Notes under the pieces: generated by a model
The model's database searches: none
What the model was told of the DNA's origin: nothing
Seen by the model: only the letters and a program-made list of their open reading frames with translations
Shown: one piece after another, positions 38,140 through 47,720 of the stretch
Layout: every line of letters begins with the position of its first letter
Numbering within the stretch: position 1 is the first letter of the stretch
Position numbers and translations under genes: made by a program
Origin: Caldicellulosiruptor owensensis OL
GTDB lineage: Bacteria; Bacillota; Thermoanaerobacteria; Caldicellulosiruptorales; Caldicellulosiruptoraceae
DNA: 64,000 nucleotides
Assembly: GCF_000166335.1 (NCBI RefSeq)
Contig: NC_014657.1
Location: 2,090,501 to 2,154,500, forward strand
Reading direction: 5' to 3'

Positions 38140-39432
38140 GTGTTAAAATAAAGTTGTGTCTGATATATAATAAAATCACAAGGGAGGTTGGTTATAATGG
38201 ATTAAAATACCTATTATGAAACTGTAAAAAATATGGCTATTGAAAATGTGTTAAATAAATACTGTACCGAACAAGATCCTGCTCGCCCAGCACTAAAAAA
38301 ATTGTTAGAAGATTTGCTTGATTGGTTCATGCTTTCTGAGCGTGAAATATATCTTTCAAAAAATGATGATGACAAAGGTAATGGATTTTATGATAGAAAA
38401 CTTGCAACACCTATAGGCAACCTCGAAATATCTGTTCCAAGAACTCGAGAAGGTAGTTTCAGACCTCATATCCTTCCTAAACCATATAAAAGAATTGACC
38501 AATCCTATACAGAACTTCTCATGTCTTTGGTTATTAACGGTTATTCCGAAACAGCACTTCTAAATACTCTCAAAAGCCTTAATTTACCGTATTCTGAAGA
38601 TGAACTTACTAAAATCAAGAATAATCTCAAAAACGAATTAGATCTTTTTAAACAAAGAGAGTTGCCTCAACAAGCATTTGCTCTAATAATAGATGCATAT
38701 CATTGTGAAATTAAAGATTCTTCAAAGGTTAAAAAGGCTGCGTGTTATATCATCCTTGGAATTGATATGGATGGCAAAAAAGATATCTTTGGCATGTACA
38801 CCTCCTTTGGTAAAGAAAACAGAGCAGATTGGAATAAAGTCTTTGAAGATTTAATAAATCGCAGCCTTAAAAAAGTTTTGATAGTTGTAAGTGATGATTT
38901 CCCTGGCATAATTGAAACAATTAAAGCTGTATATCCATATGCCGACCATCAACTTTGTCTTGTCCATCTTCAAAGAAATGTCAGAAAACACATGGATAAA
39001 ACTAATGCATCAAACTTTAATAAAGAATTGGATAAGATTAAACTTTCTTCTTCTTTTGATGAGGCAATAGAAAAATTTGAGCAATTATGTAGCAAATTTA
39101 AAGAAAAATATCCCCGATTTATAAACAGTATCTCACAAAAATCAGGCCATTTCTTTGCTTTTACGAAATACCCTGATGAAGTAAGAAAACATATTTATAG
39201 CACAAATGCCGTTGAAAGTGTTAACAGCCTGATTGAAAAGATTAGAATAAAATCTGGTGGATACTTTAACTCAATGGATATTTTAGAAATCAATATATAC
39301 CTACAACGCGAAAATCTAAAGCAGACCAAATGGAAAAAACCTGCCTCAATGATAAAGGCTCACATTTATGATATTCACCAACTTTTCCAGTTACGCTACT
39401 TTACCCAGACACAAAATTCTTGACAAGTCTCT
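38140..39432 (+). mobile_element. IS256-family insertion sequence
   Basis: Contains one full transposase. Inner inverted-repeat ends TTGTGTCTG (near 38154) and CAGACACAA (near 39405) are seen; the outer repeat is imperfect. GTCAAT occurs at both junctions and may be part of the target duplication. It interrupts a higB-like gene. Confidence 0.75.
38233..39423 (+). CDS. IS256-family (Mutator-type) transposase
   Basis: 396 residues, full length. N-terminal FYDRKLATPIGNLEISVPRTREG; catalytic Asp in ALIIDAYHCEIKD; second Asp in VVSDDFPGIIETI with the signature YPYADHQLCLVHLQRNVRKHM; catalytic Glu in IYSTNAVESVNSLIEKIR. DDE chemistry, copy-out/paste-in. An upstream ATG at 38198 meets a stop after two codons, so ATG 38233 is used. 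Confidence 0.95.
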   Translation: MAIENVLNKYCTEQDPARPALKKLLEDLLDWFMLSEREIYLSKNDDDKGNGFYDRKLATPIGNLEISVPRTREGSFRPHILPKPYKRIDQSYTELLMSLVINGYSETALLNTLKSLNLPYSEDELTKIKNNLKNELDLFKQRELPQQAFALIIDAYHCEIKDSSKVKKAACYIILGIDMDGKKDIFGMYTSFGKENRADWNKVFEDLINRSLKKVLIVVSDDFPGIIETIKAVYPYADHQLCLVHLQRNVRKHMDKTNASNFNKELDKIKLSSSFDEAIEKFEQLCSKFKEKYPRFINSISQKSGHFFAFTKYPDEVRKHIYSTNAVESVNSLIEKIRIKSGGYFNSMDILEINIYLQRENLKQTKWKKPASMIKAHIYDIHQLFQLRYFTQTQNS

Positions 39433-39530
39433 CGTCAATTAAAGAAGGATAAGCATATACATAGTCGCTGTTATAATTCTCTACATAAACTATTTTATTA
39501 AGTATGTAACATTGGATTAAACACCTCAAC
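39431..39530 (-). pseudogene. Probable 5' fragment of the interrupted higB gene
   Basis: The minus strand encodes KIVYVENYNSDYVYAYPSLIDE up to the IS256 junction. This joins sensibly to DLDEILGESGKE on the other side. A ribosome site (GAGGTG) and ATG are nearby but out of frame, so the start is also damaged. Confidence 0.45.
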
Positions 39531-39700
39531 TATATAACTTATAAGCTATATTGTCAACAACATTTTTGATTTTTTTGCGTTTTCAAGATTTTGACTTCCC
39601 ACTTTAATCTCATTTAAATTCTTTTAACTTTCTTTTTGGAAGATCCTCTCTTTAATCATAAATATACCCTTTTATCAACCATTTTCAACAAGAAAAAATT

Positions 39701-39754
39701 TAGGGATAAGTGCAAATTTGAACTCTCAATTTTCAGCAATTGCACTTATCCCTA
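39701..39754 (-). terminator. Long-stem terminator of the flavodoxin-like gene
   Basis: Perfect 15-base arms TAGGGATAAGTGCAA and TTGCACTTATCCCTA with a 24-base loop. The minus-strand exit is T-rich. The stem shares GGGATAAGTG with the hairpin at 40531-40579. The rest of 39431-39700 shows no gene. Confidence 0.75.
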
Positions 39755-39784
39755 CTGTAATTATTAACCTCTATCTTCAATATT

Positions 39785-40366
39785 TTAAATTTTATTATAT
39801 TCCCCTTTCACAATCTCTTTTCCCACCTCAAAAGCCTTTTCAAGTAATTCTTTTCTATTTGCCACTTCACCTGCAGGATTCAAATTATTGTTACCTATTA
39901 TAGCTTTTATCTCCATATTAAATGCCCATTTAAAAAATCCAGCTATCTCGTTCATTATCTTTTCTCCATCTGTTCCACCGCCTTGAGTATATACAAGTAC
40001 ACACTTTTTGCCGCCAGGTAGTCTTGACCCTTCTCCAATCTTTAAAAGGGCATACAGTCTGTCTAAAAATAATTTTGTTTGGGCTGTAACATAGCTCATG
40101 TAAATTGGAGAACCAACAACCAGTGCATCGGCAGAATACAGAGCATCATATATTTTTTGCATGTCATCTTGTTGTTGGCACCTGCCATTTTCCTGGCAAA
40201 AATTACATCCCTGGCAGGGACGAATATTCAGTTCATTCAATTTAAATATTTCCACCTGAGCGCCTGCCTCTTTTGCACCACTAAGAACCCTTTCAACCAA
40301 AATCTCTGTGTTGCCACCTTTGCGCGGACTGCCAATAACTGTTGATTTAAAAAAAACCCTTTCCAT
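39785..40366 (-). CDS. Flavodoxin-like NAD(P)H-dependent oxidoreductase (iron-sulfur flavoprotein type)
   Basis: About 193 residues. FMN-binding loop GSPRKGGNTEILVERVL near the N-terminus, Cys cluster CQGCNFCQENGRC (about residues 53-65) that can hold a 4Fe-4S cluster, and VVGSPIYMSYVTAQTKLFLDR. Such proteins transfer electrons or reduce quinones and oxidants in anaerobes. ATG 40366 (M3 of the longer frame from TTG 40372) has GAGGG eight bases upstream. Confidence 0.88.
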   Translation of the reverse strand: MERVFFKSTVIGSPRKGGNTEILVERVLSGAKEAGAQVEIFKLNELNIRPCQGCNFCQENGRCQQQDDMQKIYDALYSADALVVGSPIYMSYVTAQTKLFLDRLYALLKIGEGSRLPGGKKCVLVYTQGGGTDGEKIMNEIAGFFKWAFNMEIKAIIGNNNLNPAGEVANRKELLEKAFEVGKEIVKGEYNKI

Positions 40367-40530
40367 TTCCAATCCCTCAAACCCGCATAAAATCTGCCTG
40401 GCATTTCCTGGGAGGCAATAAAGTTTTTCCGTAATTGACCTGTTTTTATACTAAATTTTCCCAAATACTGCCCTATTTTGTGTGAAAAAAAGCCTTTCCA
40501 AATGGGAAGTGTTAAGGAGAAAAGGAAAAA

Positions 40531-40579
40531 GGGATAAGTGGCGTAAAGCCTCTACCCTCAAGGCTTCACCACTTATCCC
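40531..40579 (-). terminator. Long hairpin sharing its arm with 39701-39754
   Basis: GGGATAAGTGG and CCACTTATCCC pair perfectly, with an inner AAGCCT/AGGCTT stem. The minus-strand exit is a T-rich run. Could terminate leftward transcription from the lipoprotein/tns side. Confidence 0.6.
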
Positions 40580-40778
40580 ACTTCTTGTTCAATGCTGCTT
40601 GAACCTTAAACCCTTTCCCTTTTTCCTACCCAAACAGAACAACTTTTTTCGCACGCGGAAAAGGTTTATTTGAAATATACATCGTTTGGAAATAAGTGGC
40701 AAGTGTAAAGGTTTAAGTTTAATAACTTAGTGTTATGTAATTGCAAACAATTAATAAATATCATTAATTTAATAATTA

Positions 40779-41000
40779 CTATATATTAATTCTTTTATCA
40801 CTCAGAATTCCCCAAATATAAGAAGGTCCTCTTACAATATTTCCAATTTCGCCTGGACCATCATATATCCTTTCAATAATTTCATATTTTGAATCTTTAT
40901 CTATACTTCCATTGTTCCAATCTAAAAGCCATTTCATTACACCATTGTGAACCTTCTCAAACTGATAACCTACAATATAACAAAATTTTCCTTGGACACT
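40779..41000 (-). pseudogene. Orphan C-terminal gene fragment
   Basis: A 73-codon minus-strand frame with no start: FCYIVGYQFEKVHNGVMKW, LLDWNNGSIDKDSKYEIIERI, GPGEIGNIVRGPSYIWGIL, then a stop at 40779. The composition is clearly protein-like. The upstream end meets a stop at 41001-41003. Family not recognised; remnant of a deleted gene beside the Tn7-type block. 41001-41227 shows no further gene. Confidence 0.55.
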
Positions 41001-41227
41001 TTAAGCTCCCCCGTTCTTTACTATCTTTTAACCAATTTTAACCTATCCAAATGATTTCGTTTTTTCTTGCCGCAATGCAATATTATTTTTATTCAACGAT
41101 ATAAATACTTTTACAACCTTCTTTATACTCTCCCGTTACTCTACTCTAATACCAAGTTATGGGAAATAAATCGCAACTCAATATCTCTGTGATTTAAATT
41201 AATACACTAAATTGGATTCACGAAAAT

Positions 41228-41980
41228 TTACAAACCCTCGGAAATCTTATCACTGCCACCTGTTGAAGTTTTCCTCTTTTTACGCGAAACTACAATAGCT
41301 GCACCAACAATAATCAAAACCAGAATTCCTCCCACAACACAAAGGATAATGTTTCTTATATTTGGAACCTCAACATCCACTTGGATTTTATTATCCATCC
41401 CAGGAATAAGCTGCCATTCTAATGTGCGTCCATCATCTTTTACTGAAGATGCATTGTGATTAGTAGCTTTATAGGGTAGAGTAAGAATAAAACGCATCTT
41501 TATCTGACTTAGCATCGCATTACCTAAACCTTCAAGTTCATCTTCAGGTTTTTCTTTCATATCGGTTAAATCTATATGACCATCAAGAAAATACCTGTCT
41601 TTGAAAAATCCTTTTTCGATTCTCAAAGGAGTTTCTCCCTTTATATTTGCTTGATTATCAGCATTTATAAAAAGGTTCTTCATATTTGTTGCTTCTTCCA
41701 GTGTTTTGAAATGCTTCGATGCAATTATACCAGTTATTTGATCATTGCTGTAACTTACAACCTTATAACCTTGAGATTCTGCATCACGGCGCATCGTCTC
41801 AAGCGGATTCTCACCTTCAGAACTCAACAGACTAAGAAGGCCACTATTTATTCCAAATTTATATTGTACATCAGCACTTGAATCTTTATTAATTGTTAGA
41901 TGACATTCAACTTCCGCACATCCCGATAAAAGTAATAACGATAAAATTAAAACTGCTATCAAACTCCACCTTTTTTTCAC
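41228..41980 (-). CDS. Membrane-anchored lipoprotein (DUF3153-like)
   Basis: About 250 residues. Lipoprotein signal with lipobox LSGC, a beta/alpha extracytoplasmic domain with CHLTINKDSSADVQYKFGI and an ITGIIASKHFKTLEEATN segment, and a C-terminal membrane helix (about 215-238) followed by RKKRK. The opening resembles DUF3153-type envelope lipoproteins. GTG 41980 follows AAAAGGAG by ten bases; the longer frame to 42043 would overlap tnsD. It directly follows the tns genes on the same strand. Confidence 0.75.
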   Translation of the reverse strand: MKKRWSLIAVLILSLLLLSGCAEVECHLTINKDSSADVQYKFGINSGLLSLLSSEGENPLETMRRDAESQGYKVVSYSNDQITGIIASKHFKTLEEATNMKNLFINADNQANIKGETPLRIEKGFFKDRYFLDGHIDLTDMKEKPEDELEGLGNAMLSQIKMRFILTLPYKATNHNASSVKDDGRTLEWQLIPGMDNKIQVDVEVPNIRNIILCVVGGILVLIIVGAAIVVSRKKRKTSTGGSDKISEGL

Positions 41981-42023
41981 TATTTTTGCACTCCTTTTAA
42001 TCAAATTTTTAATTTTGCAATTT

Positions 42024-43901
42024 TTATTTCTCTCGAATTTCACTTATATAATTCTCTAACTCTTGACGAAATTCCTTTCTTATGCCCGCCTTTCTCAAAA
42101 CTTTCCACAATCTTATCTCTTCACCTTCCTTTTTCAATTCCCTAATTGCCCACTTTATCCTTCTTAATTGAAAATCCCTTCTGCTTTCCTTTACCGAATC
42201 AATGTATTGCTTTGTAAGGGGCAGCTTGTCCAAATGTTTCTCTAGGAGTCCTCTTATACCTAATTTACTGCCGACCAAACTTAAACTAATCCGTTCAGGC
42301 TTTTCAGTAGAGTTCAGCATTTCCTCGACTACCACTTTTACCTTGTCTAATATTTCCTTATCCCTTTTATCCCAATCAACACGCGCATTTCTATATTTAT
42401 ATATCGGCTCTGGAGAATTAGACTTAAGCCATTCCTTATCGTTTCGATATAACCAGGCATAAACTGCCTTGTTTAGCTGCCGCAGCTCCGTTTTGCTTTT
42501 GTCAGGATACTGATTCATCAATTTCAGCCATTCCTCTCTGTAATAATCCCTCTTATCAGCAGCCGTAACGCTGTCCCCTTTATCTTTGAACATTTCTCGA
42601 TCGTTTCCTTTCTCCCAACAAGTCTCAAGTCCCAGCTTGGCAGCATATTTCTTTACCGTCTTCGGATCTGCTCCCATCAGCTTCGCTGTTTGCCTCAAGC
42701 TCAATCCCTTTTCGACAAGTTCCTTAAGCTTCGCCTCCCACACATGCCCGAATTGCTTAATCTTCCCAACCTTATACCGAGATTCTTCAGTAACATCAGG
42801 CCCTGTCCTTGCATATACAAATCCGCAGTCACAGGTAAATGTCCCAACAGGCTTCTTTGTATCGTTGCTGTAAGAGATCTTTAATTGCTTTACCACAGGT
42901 TTAAGGTAATGCTCCGCTACAGGGTTAAGGCACGGCCAGGGTCCGTCTCCGAAAGGCTTATAGGTTAACTGCTTGTAAAACAAATCTGAGATGGTTATAC
43001 CCAAAAACCTTGCCAAAAGCAAATGCCTGATGGGATGACTTGCCCTGTTTCTCCCTCTGACCATATCTGCAAGCCAATTATTCTCACTGCCGATTTCAAT
43101 ACTCGATTGCACAAGTGTCAAAAATTCCTCTCCGTAAAACTGTACAAACTCCTCGGTTAATTTTTTCTGCATTACATTCCCATTTATAGTAGCAAAGCCT
43201 TGCTCTATTAGCTTCGCTTTATACTGTTCATTAAACCATTCCATAGGACGCCGTTCAAACCGGTTGTTAAGCAGAAACTCAACATCTTTTGCCAGTTCTG
43301 TTAAATGCAGCATAGTCTTATTCGAGTATGCACATACACCGTCTTGCTTTATACAATTTTCCTCGCTGGCGGCAACATACTGGTGCTTATTGTAACCCTT
43401 AATCGGCACTTTGCTGTTGCAAAGCACTACCTGATGTTTGGAACAGACAAGCACCCCTGGAATCTGATGTATACGGTGCCAGTATAGCTCTCCGTATTGT
43501 TCCTTATCTTCTTCATTACATAAGGGGCAGAATTTGAAATATTTGTTTGCCGCTATACTGCTCGCCATAATCCCCGTTTTGCCGTAAATCCCTTTCCCAT
43601 TTCGTTTCATCATGTTATCCCTGACCCACTGGCTCCTCTTTGGAGACAGGAAAGCTGTGTAAAACGGGAAAAGAGTATGGTTGTCTATAAGATAATCTGT
43701 CGTATATTCATTGTTAAGCGGCAGGTTGCTTATTAAAGCATTAATGTTCGATGGAAGTTCCACTACAGCCGTGGCATTTTTAGTACTGAAAGCGTCTTCC
43801 ATGGTGGCTTTAAAGCTGATATTTCCGCTCCGTAGGTGGTACCGCGCCAGGACGCTGTATAAAAGCTCATCGGGGTAAGGTGTAGGAAAGAAGGGCATCA
43901 T
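42024..43901 (-). CDS. tnsD: TnsD/TniQ-family target-selection protein
   Basis: About 625 residues. It begins FFPTPYPDELLYSVLARYH, the TniQ/TnsD signature, with zinc-finger residues CPLC...HRIHQIPGVLVCSKH (about residues 130-165). A long C-terminal half contains two predicted helix-turn-helix segments (LSLRQTAKLMGADPKTVKKYAAKLG and a later AVYAWLYRND region). TnsD of Tn7 binds a fixed chromosomal site and recruits TnsC. The length favours a DNA-binding TnsD rather than the short TniQ of CRISPR-associated transposons. It overlaps tnsC by a few bases; ATG 43901 is preferred, GTG 43910 is possible. Confidence 0.88.
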   Translation of the reverse strand: MMPFFPTPYPDELLYSVLARYHLRSGNISFKATMEDAFSTKNATAVVELPSNINALISNLPLNNEYTTDYLIDNHTLFPFYTAFLSPKRSQWVRDNMMKRNGKGIYGKTGIMASSIAANKYFKFCPLCNEEDKEQYGELYWHRIHQIPGVLVCSKHQVVLCNSKVPIKGYNKHQYVAASEENCIKQDGVCAYSNKTMLHLTELAKDVEFLLNNRFERRPMEWFNEQYKAKLIEQGFATINGNVMQKKLTEEFVQFYGEEFLTLVQSSIEIGSENNWLADMVRGRNRASHPIRHLLLARFLGITISDLFYKQLTYKPFGDGPWPCLNPVAEHYLKPVVKQLKISYSNDTKKPVGTFTCDCGFVYARTGPDVTEESRYKVGKIKQFGHVWEAKLKELVEKGLSLRQTAKLMGADPKTVKKYAAKLGLETCWEKGNDREMFKDKGDSVTAADKRDYYREEWLKLMNQYPDKSKTELRQLNKAVYAWLYRNDKEWLKSNSPEPIYKYRNARVDWDKRDKEILDKVKVVVEEMLNSTEKPERISLSLVGSKLGIRGLLEKHLDKLPLTKQYIDSVKESRRDFQLRRIKWAIRELKKEGEEIRLWKVLRKAGIRKEFRQELENYISEIREK

Positions 43902-43906
43902 CCAGA

Positions 43907-45568
43907 TCACCCCACCTGGAATATAACATTATCTATACCTTTTATGAGCCCCTTCGCCTTTAACGCCTCATAAGCCGTCATCTGCTTCTTCCTGCCTTCC
44001 TCGACAATGAAGCGGATGTCGTTTTCATCCATCTTCCCGGAAGTGCGCCTGGTTTTATGATTCGTCTTTTCTACAGAAGAAGAAAGAAGCTGAATCGCCT
44101 TTACTACCAGCTCTGAAACATTGCTTTTTTCTCCTTCTGCTTCTATAACCTGTTCTACCGCTTTTTGGGCTTTTTTCGCTTCAATATTAAGCTCCAGCAG
44201 TTTTATAATCGCCTGCTCCTTAACAGAAAGTGCCGCTTCCTTCTCTTCTTTCTGTTTTTGCTTTTGCAGCGCTTTCAGCCGCATTTCCGCCTCTACGGTT
44301 TGTTTGCTCCTGTCAAGAAAACCTGCAAAGTCAACATTCACCGTACAAATATCGTCATATTTTGCAATTTCCCTTAAACTCCCCTTCTTCAAGGCCTGCA
44401 GCATGGGCTGAACCAGCTGTAAATTTTCTTTCGCCGCTTGCCTTATAAGGTTAGGAGTTATTTCTTCTTTCCCCGAGATGATTGCTTTAATTTGTGACAT
44501 AGCGTAGAGCTTTACGGCAATATCAGTGATCCCCTGGCTTTCTTCATAAAGTGCATCATTGATTTCATCGGTGAGCGGGGTTTCTTTCCTGGTCCACTGA
44601 TAGCCCCAGAGGGCGTCTATTAGAAGCTGCCATGTGTCGTCTTTTTTTAACCTTTCCCAGATCATATCACCCTGTCCGCTGCCCCGCCGTGCCTGTCTGA
44701 ATTGAGATTGCAGCACGCTCAAAGCCTTTGGCGTACCTATCAAAACTATGGGTAAGCCAAGCATGTTAACCAGGCTGACGAAAAAGTTTAGCATTCGCTG
44801 ATCTCCGCCGCTTTTTGCTTCATTTAGATGCTGAATTTCATCGATTACAAGCATGCCAAGGCCGAGGTTCTGAGCAATCTTGCAGATAGCAGTTACCATA
44901 TTGTCGACGCTATAACGCCCGTTTCCGAATTTTTTATAGTAGTCTGTCCCCAACAGGTCGTCCACTTTGTTGAAAAATTCAATACACAAACCTTTTATGG
45001 AACCGTCGAACGGGCAGTCAAGTTTGAGCCAGACCAGTTGATACATGCTGAATTTAGTTCCCTTATAGTGCGAATGGACTATCACCTGGGGATACATGCG
45101 CAGGATTTGGTTTACCGCCGTGCTTTTGCCCATACCGCTTACACCGATTATGCTAAAGCCTGAAGCAGTTGTCCGAAACAATTCATTGCTTTCCAAAATT
45201 CCGTTAATTCCCTTTATTACTTCTGATTTTTTCAGATACTGCACAAACTGGGGCTTTAAAGGGTTGCGGGCAAGGTAGCCCTGCCTCAATACCCTTGAAA
45301 TCCTGCTTTCCAGGTCAAGGCAAACGGGAAGGGGCTGAAATATTTGAAAAAGCCGCTGAACCATGTGGATGCGGTAATGGCTTTCAAGGTTTCGCTCCTG
45401 GGGATGATATGGCGGGTAATAAGCAAGCCTTTCAGCCGCCTCTTCAGCACTTAAAATCATAGGGAGGGCTTCGATGAAGGGATTTCCTCGATATTCTGGA
45501 ACAACCTGTTCTTTATATTCCGCCTTAACAGCTAAAGTGCCGTTTGGTATTTTCAGCTTATCCATCAT
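43907..45568 (-). CDS. tnsC: TnsC-type AAA+ ATPase of a Tn7-like transposon
   Basis: 553 residues. Walker A GVSGMGKSTAVNQI (about residue 145), Walker B GMLVIDEIQHL (about 240), sensor IVLIGTPKAL. N-terminal YPPYHPQERNLESHYRIHMVQ resembles TnsC of Tn7. A long coiled-coil Lys/Glu/Ala-rich C-terminal region follows (about 430-500). TnsC polymerises on target DNA, links TnsD to the TnsA/B transposase and enforces target immunity. The gene starts within the last codons of tnsB. Confidence 0.92.
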   Translation of the reverse strand: MMDKLKIPNGTLAVKAEYKEQVVPEYRGNPFIEALPMILSAEEAAERLAYYPPYHPQERNLESHYRIHMVQRLFQIFQPLPVCLDLESRISRVLRQGYLARNPLKPQFVQYLKKSEVIKGINGILESNELFRTTASGFSIIGVSGMGKSTAVNQILRMYPQVIVHSHYKGTKFSMYQLVWLKLDCPFDGSIKGLCIEFFNKVDDLLGTDYYKKFGNGRYSVDNMVTAICKIAQNLGLGMLVIDEIQHLNEAKSGGDQRMLNFFVSLVNMLGLPIVLIGTPKALSVLQSQFRQARRGSGQGDMIWERLKKDDTWQLLIDALWGYQWTRKETPLTDEINDALYEESQGITDIAVKLYAMSQIKAIISGKEEITPNLIRQAAKENLQLVQPMLQALKKGSLREIAKYDDICTVNVDFAGFLDRSKQTVEAEMRLKALQKQKQKEEKEAALSVKEQAIIKLLELNIEAKKAQKAVEQVIEAEGEKSNVSELVVKAIQLLSSSVEKTNHKTRRTSGKMDENDIRFIVEEGRKKQMTAYEALKAKGLIKGIDNVIFQVG

Positions 45569-47720
45569 TTTTTTGAAGAGCCTCCCTCTGCTTCCTCCTT
45601 AACAGTTCCAGCTGCCCTCCCTCTTCCTCCACAGTTTTTTGACTGTTTCCAAGCGTGACAACGGGAGCCAAACCTTTCGAAGTCTCTTTTTTCAGCTCAA
45701 AGGCTTCCTTCTCCCTATTGGCAAGCTTTTCCGCCTGACGGTTTGCCCTGATGCTTTTTTTCTTCTTCGTATCACTTTCTCCGTCATCCTTTGTCACAGC
45801 TGCGGCTTTCTGTGCCTCTTGGACAATATGCTGGATTTCGGTAATCAGCTCCGCTTTTGCCTGGGCTTCACTATCGGCTGCCTTTTTCTGTTTAAGCTTT
45901 TCTTCAGCCAAAAGGTTTTGAATCTCGTCAAAGGTCTTATCCTTGTACCTTACTTGATGGTCAAGCAGGCAGCATTTTTCAAAATTAATACCGTCAGCAT
46001 CCTTTATGTAAATATAGTTCATATTCCTCGGGTCGAAGCATATCTCTACCTTCCAGGTCCCATTAATCCTGGCTTTCTCCGTCCACCTTTCCTTCAGCAT
46101 AAGCGGTGACCCGTAGTACAGATCCTTGAACTTTATTCCCCTCGGCGTAACAGTTGCAGTATCAGTAGGCATCAAATGGAGCTTTACAATGTCCTCCGGT
46201 ACATTCCGCAGTTTCCCTGAACGGTTTTCTATTCCCCATCTCCAAAGCTCCCGCGGGATACACTCCACATCGTCGGCAACCATCATCTCTTCACGGTTAT
46301 AATTCTTCAGATAATGCTGGTTGTTGTGGTAAAGCACGCACTTTATAATGATTTGCGTAAACTGGTAAATATCAAGTTTTGCATCAAGCCTGTAATCCCT
46401 GTCTCCCCTTTCTCTACCATCAGGATCGACGGTACCAGGGACAACAGACTTGTACTGCAAATTTACGGTTCTGAAATACTGCTCGATAATCCCCTTCCAA
46501 TCGCAGCGATAGGGTGGCGTATTCATTATCTTCACATGCAGGCCGTTTACAAGGTTTTCTACATTTTTCCCTTCCAGTTCCCCACGGTCGGCGAGGATAG
46601 CCTCGGGAAGATGGTGCACTGGCCAGTCCTCTTCAGTTATTTCAATTCCGTATTCTTTGCAGAAAGCAACTTTATCACTTGCCGCATTCGCGATCGCCAT
46701 CATCGCTCCGTTCCATGAAGGACCTTCCAGACCAACATAAATCCCTACAACCATCCTGCTGAAAACATCGATAATAGCGTAGATCACTGGCCGACCGATG
46801 ATCCAATTGCGGTTGTACCTTGACACGAGATACACATCCGCCAGCGTCGCATCTACCTGAAAGATGGAGCCTGGGCCCATAGCCTCCGCAGTAGAACTTC
46901 CTAAGACTGGCCTGTACTCATGCTCATACTTCTTGGGACTGAAACGGGTGGATATTTCTTTCTTTATATTACGCTCTTTCTCAAACCAGTAGCGAAACTG
47001 CCAGAAGGTGGGGATTTCCGATGCAGGCTTTAATATTGGAACCTTAACGCCGTTTTCGATTTTAAATCCTTCGGAAAAATACTCTTTACGCATCAGTTCA
47101 TAAGTTAGCCGCAGGGAATGCTTGGCAGAAGAGTAGTAAAACTTGTTAATGGCATTGCGGAATATCCTTTTAATTTCGTTATCCACATTGATTCCTTCTC
47201 CGATAACATCTGTATGCTGCCTAGGCCTGCCCCTTTTAGCAGTGCCAATTCTTTTCTCTTTTCCTCTGCCACCGCATAAATAAAATGACGGCAGCAGAGC
47301 ATTTTTTGTCTTCCCGTTTCTCCAGTATTTTTTAAGGTAGTTTCCGATCGTCTTTACGGATACACCGCTTTTTTCAGCAATGGCTCTGATGTATTTGCTC
47401 CGTTCTTTTCGATAATAGATGTGAGGTTCAAGGGTGACAATTCCGCCAATCAGTTCCCATGCCTTGTCCCGCATCTGCCGTTCTTTTTCAGAAAGTTTGT
47501 CCTCATCTACAATTCGTAAATACGGGTCGTCGTGTAAGACAACAGCAAATCCCTCACTTATGGCTTCTTCAATCTCGCTAATCGTTACTGCAAAAGGAAA
47601 TTCATTTGCTTCAACATCAATCACGAAAGCCAAATCGGATTGGCGATCCAGCCATAAAATCCGCTCAATACTTGTTTCTCCACCGTTTTCCCATTTGATA
47701 AGCATATTAACCGCCAGCAT
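45558..47720 (-). CDS. tnsB: TnsB-type DDE transposase
   Basis: About 720 residues. Helix-turn-helix region around 110-140 (RAIAEKSGVSVKTIGNYLKKYWRNG). rve-type core: Asp in GSIFQVDATLADVYL (about 290), Asp in ILADRGELEGKNVENL (about 377), Glu in WKGIIEQYFRTVN (about 413). A Mu-type beta-barrel follows, then a charged coiled-coil tail that in Tn7 contacts TnsC. TnsB cuts and joins the 3' ends. ATG 47720 follows a GGGGGGAAGG ribosome site, inside the end of tnsA. Confidence 0.93.
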   Translation of the reverse strand: MLAVNMLIKWENGGETSIERILWLDRQSDLAFVIDVEANEFPFAVTISEIEEAISEGFAVVLHDDPYLRIVDEDKLSEKERQMRDKAWELIGGIVTLEPHIYYRKERSKYIRAIAEKSGVSVKTIGNYLKKYWRNGKTKNALLPSFYLCGGRGKEKRIGTAKRGRPRQHTDVIGEGINVDNEIKRIFRNAINKFYYSSAKHSLRLTYELMRKEYFSEGFKIENGVKVPILKPASEIPTFWQFRYWFEKERNIKKEISTRFSPKKYEHEYRPVLGSSTAEAMGPGSIFQVDATLADVYLVSRYNRNWIIGRPVIYAIIDVFSRMVVGIYVGLEGPSWNGAMMAIANAASDKVAFCKEYGIEITEEDWPVHHLPEAILADRGELEGKNVENLVNGLHVKIMNTPPYRCDWKGIIEQYFRTVNLQYKSVVPGTVDPDGRERGDRDYRLDAKLDIYQFTQIIIKCVLYHNNQHYLKNYNREEMMVADDVECIPRELWRWGIENRSGKLRNVPEDIVKLHLMPTDTATVTPRGIKFKDLYYGSPLMLKERWTEKARINGTWKVEICFDPRNMNYIYIKDADGINFEKCCLLDHQVRYKDKTFDEIQNLLAEEKLKQKKAADSEAQAKAELITEIQHIVQEAQKAAAVTKDDGESDTKKKKSIRANRQAEKLANREKEAFELKKETSKGLAPVVTLGNSQKTVEEEGGQLELLRRKQREALQKNDG

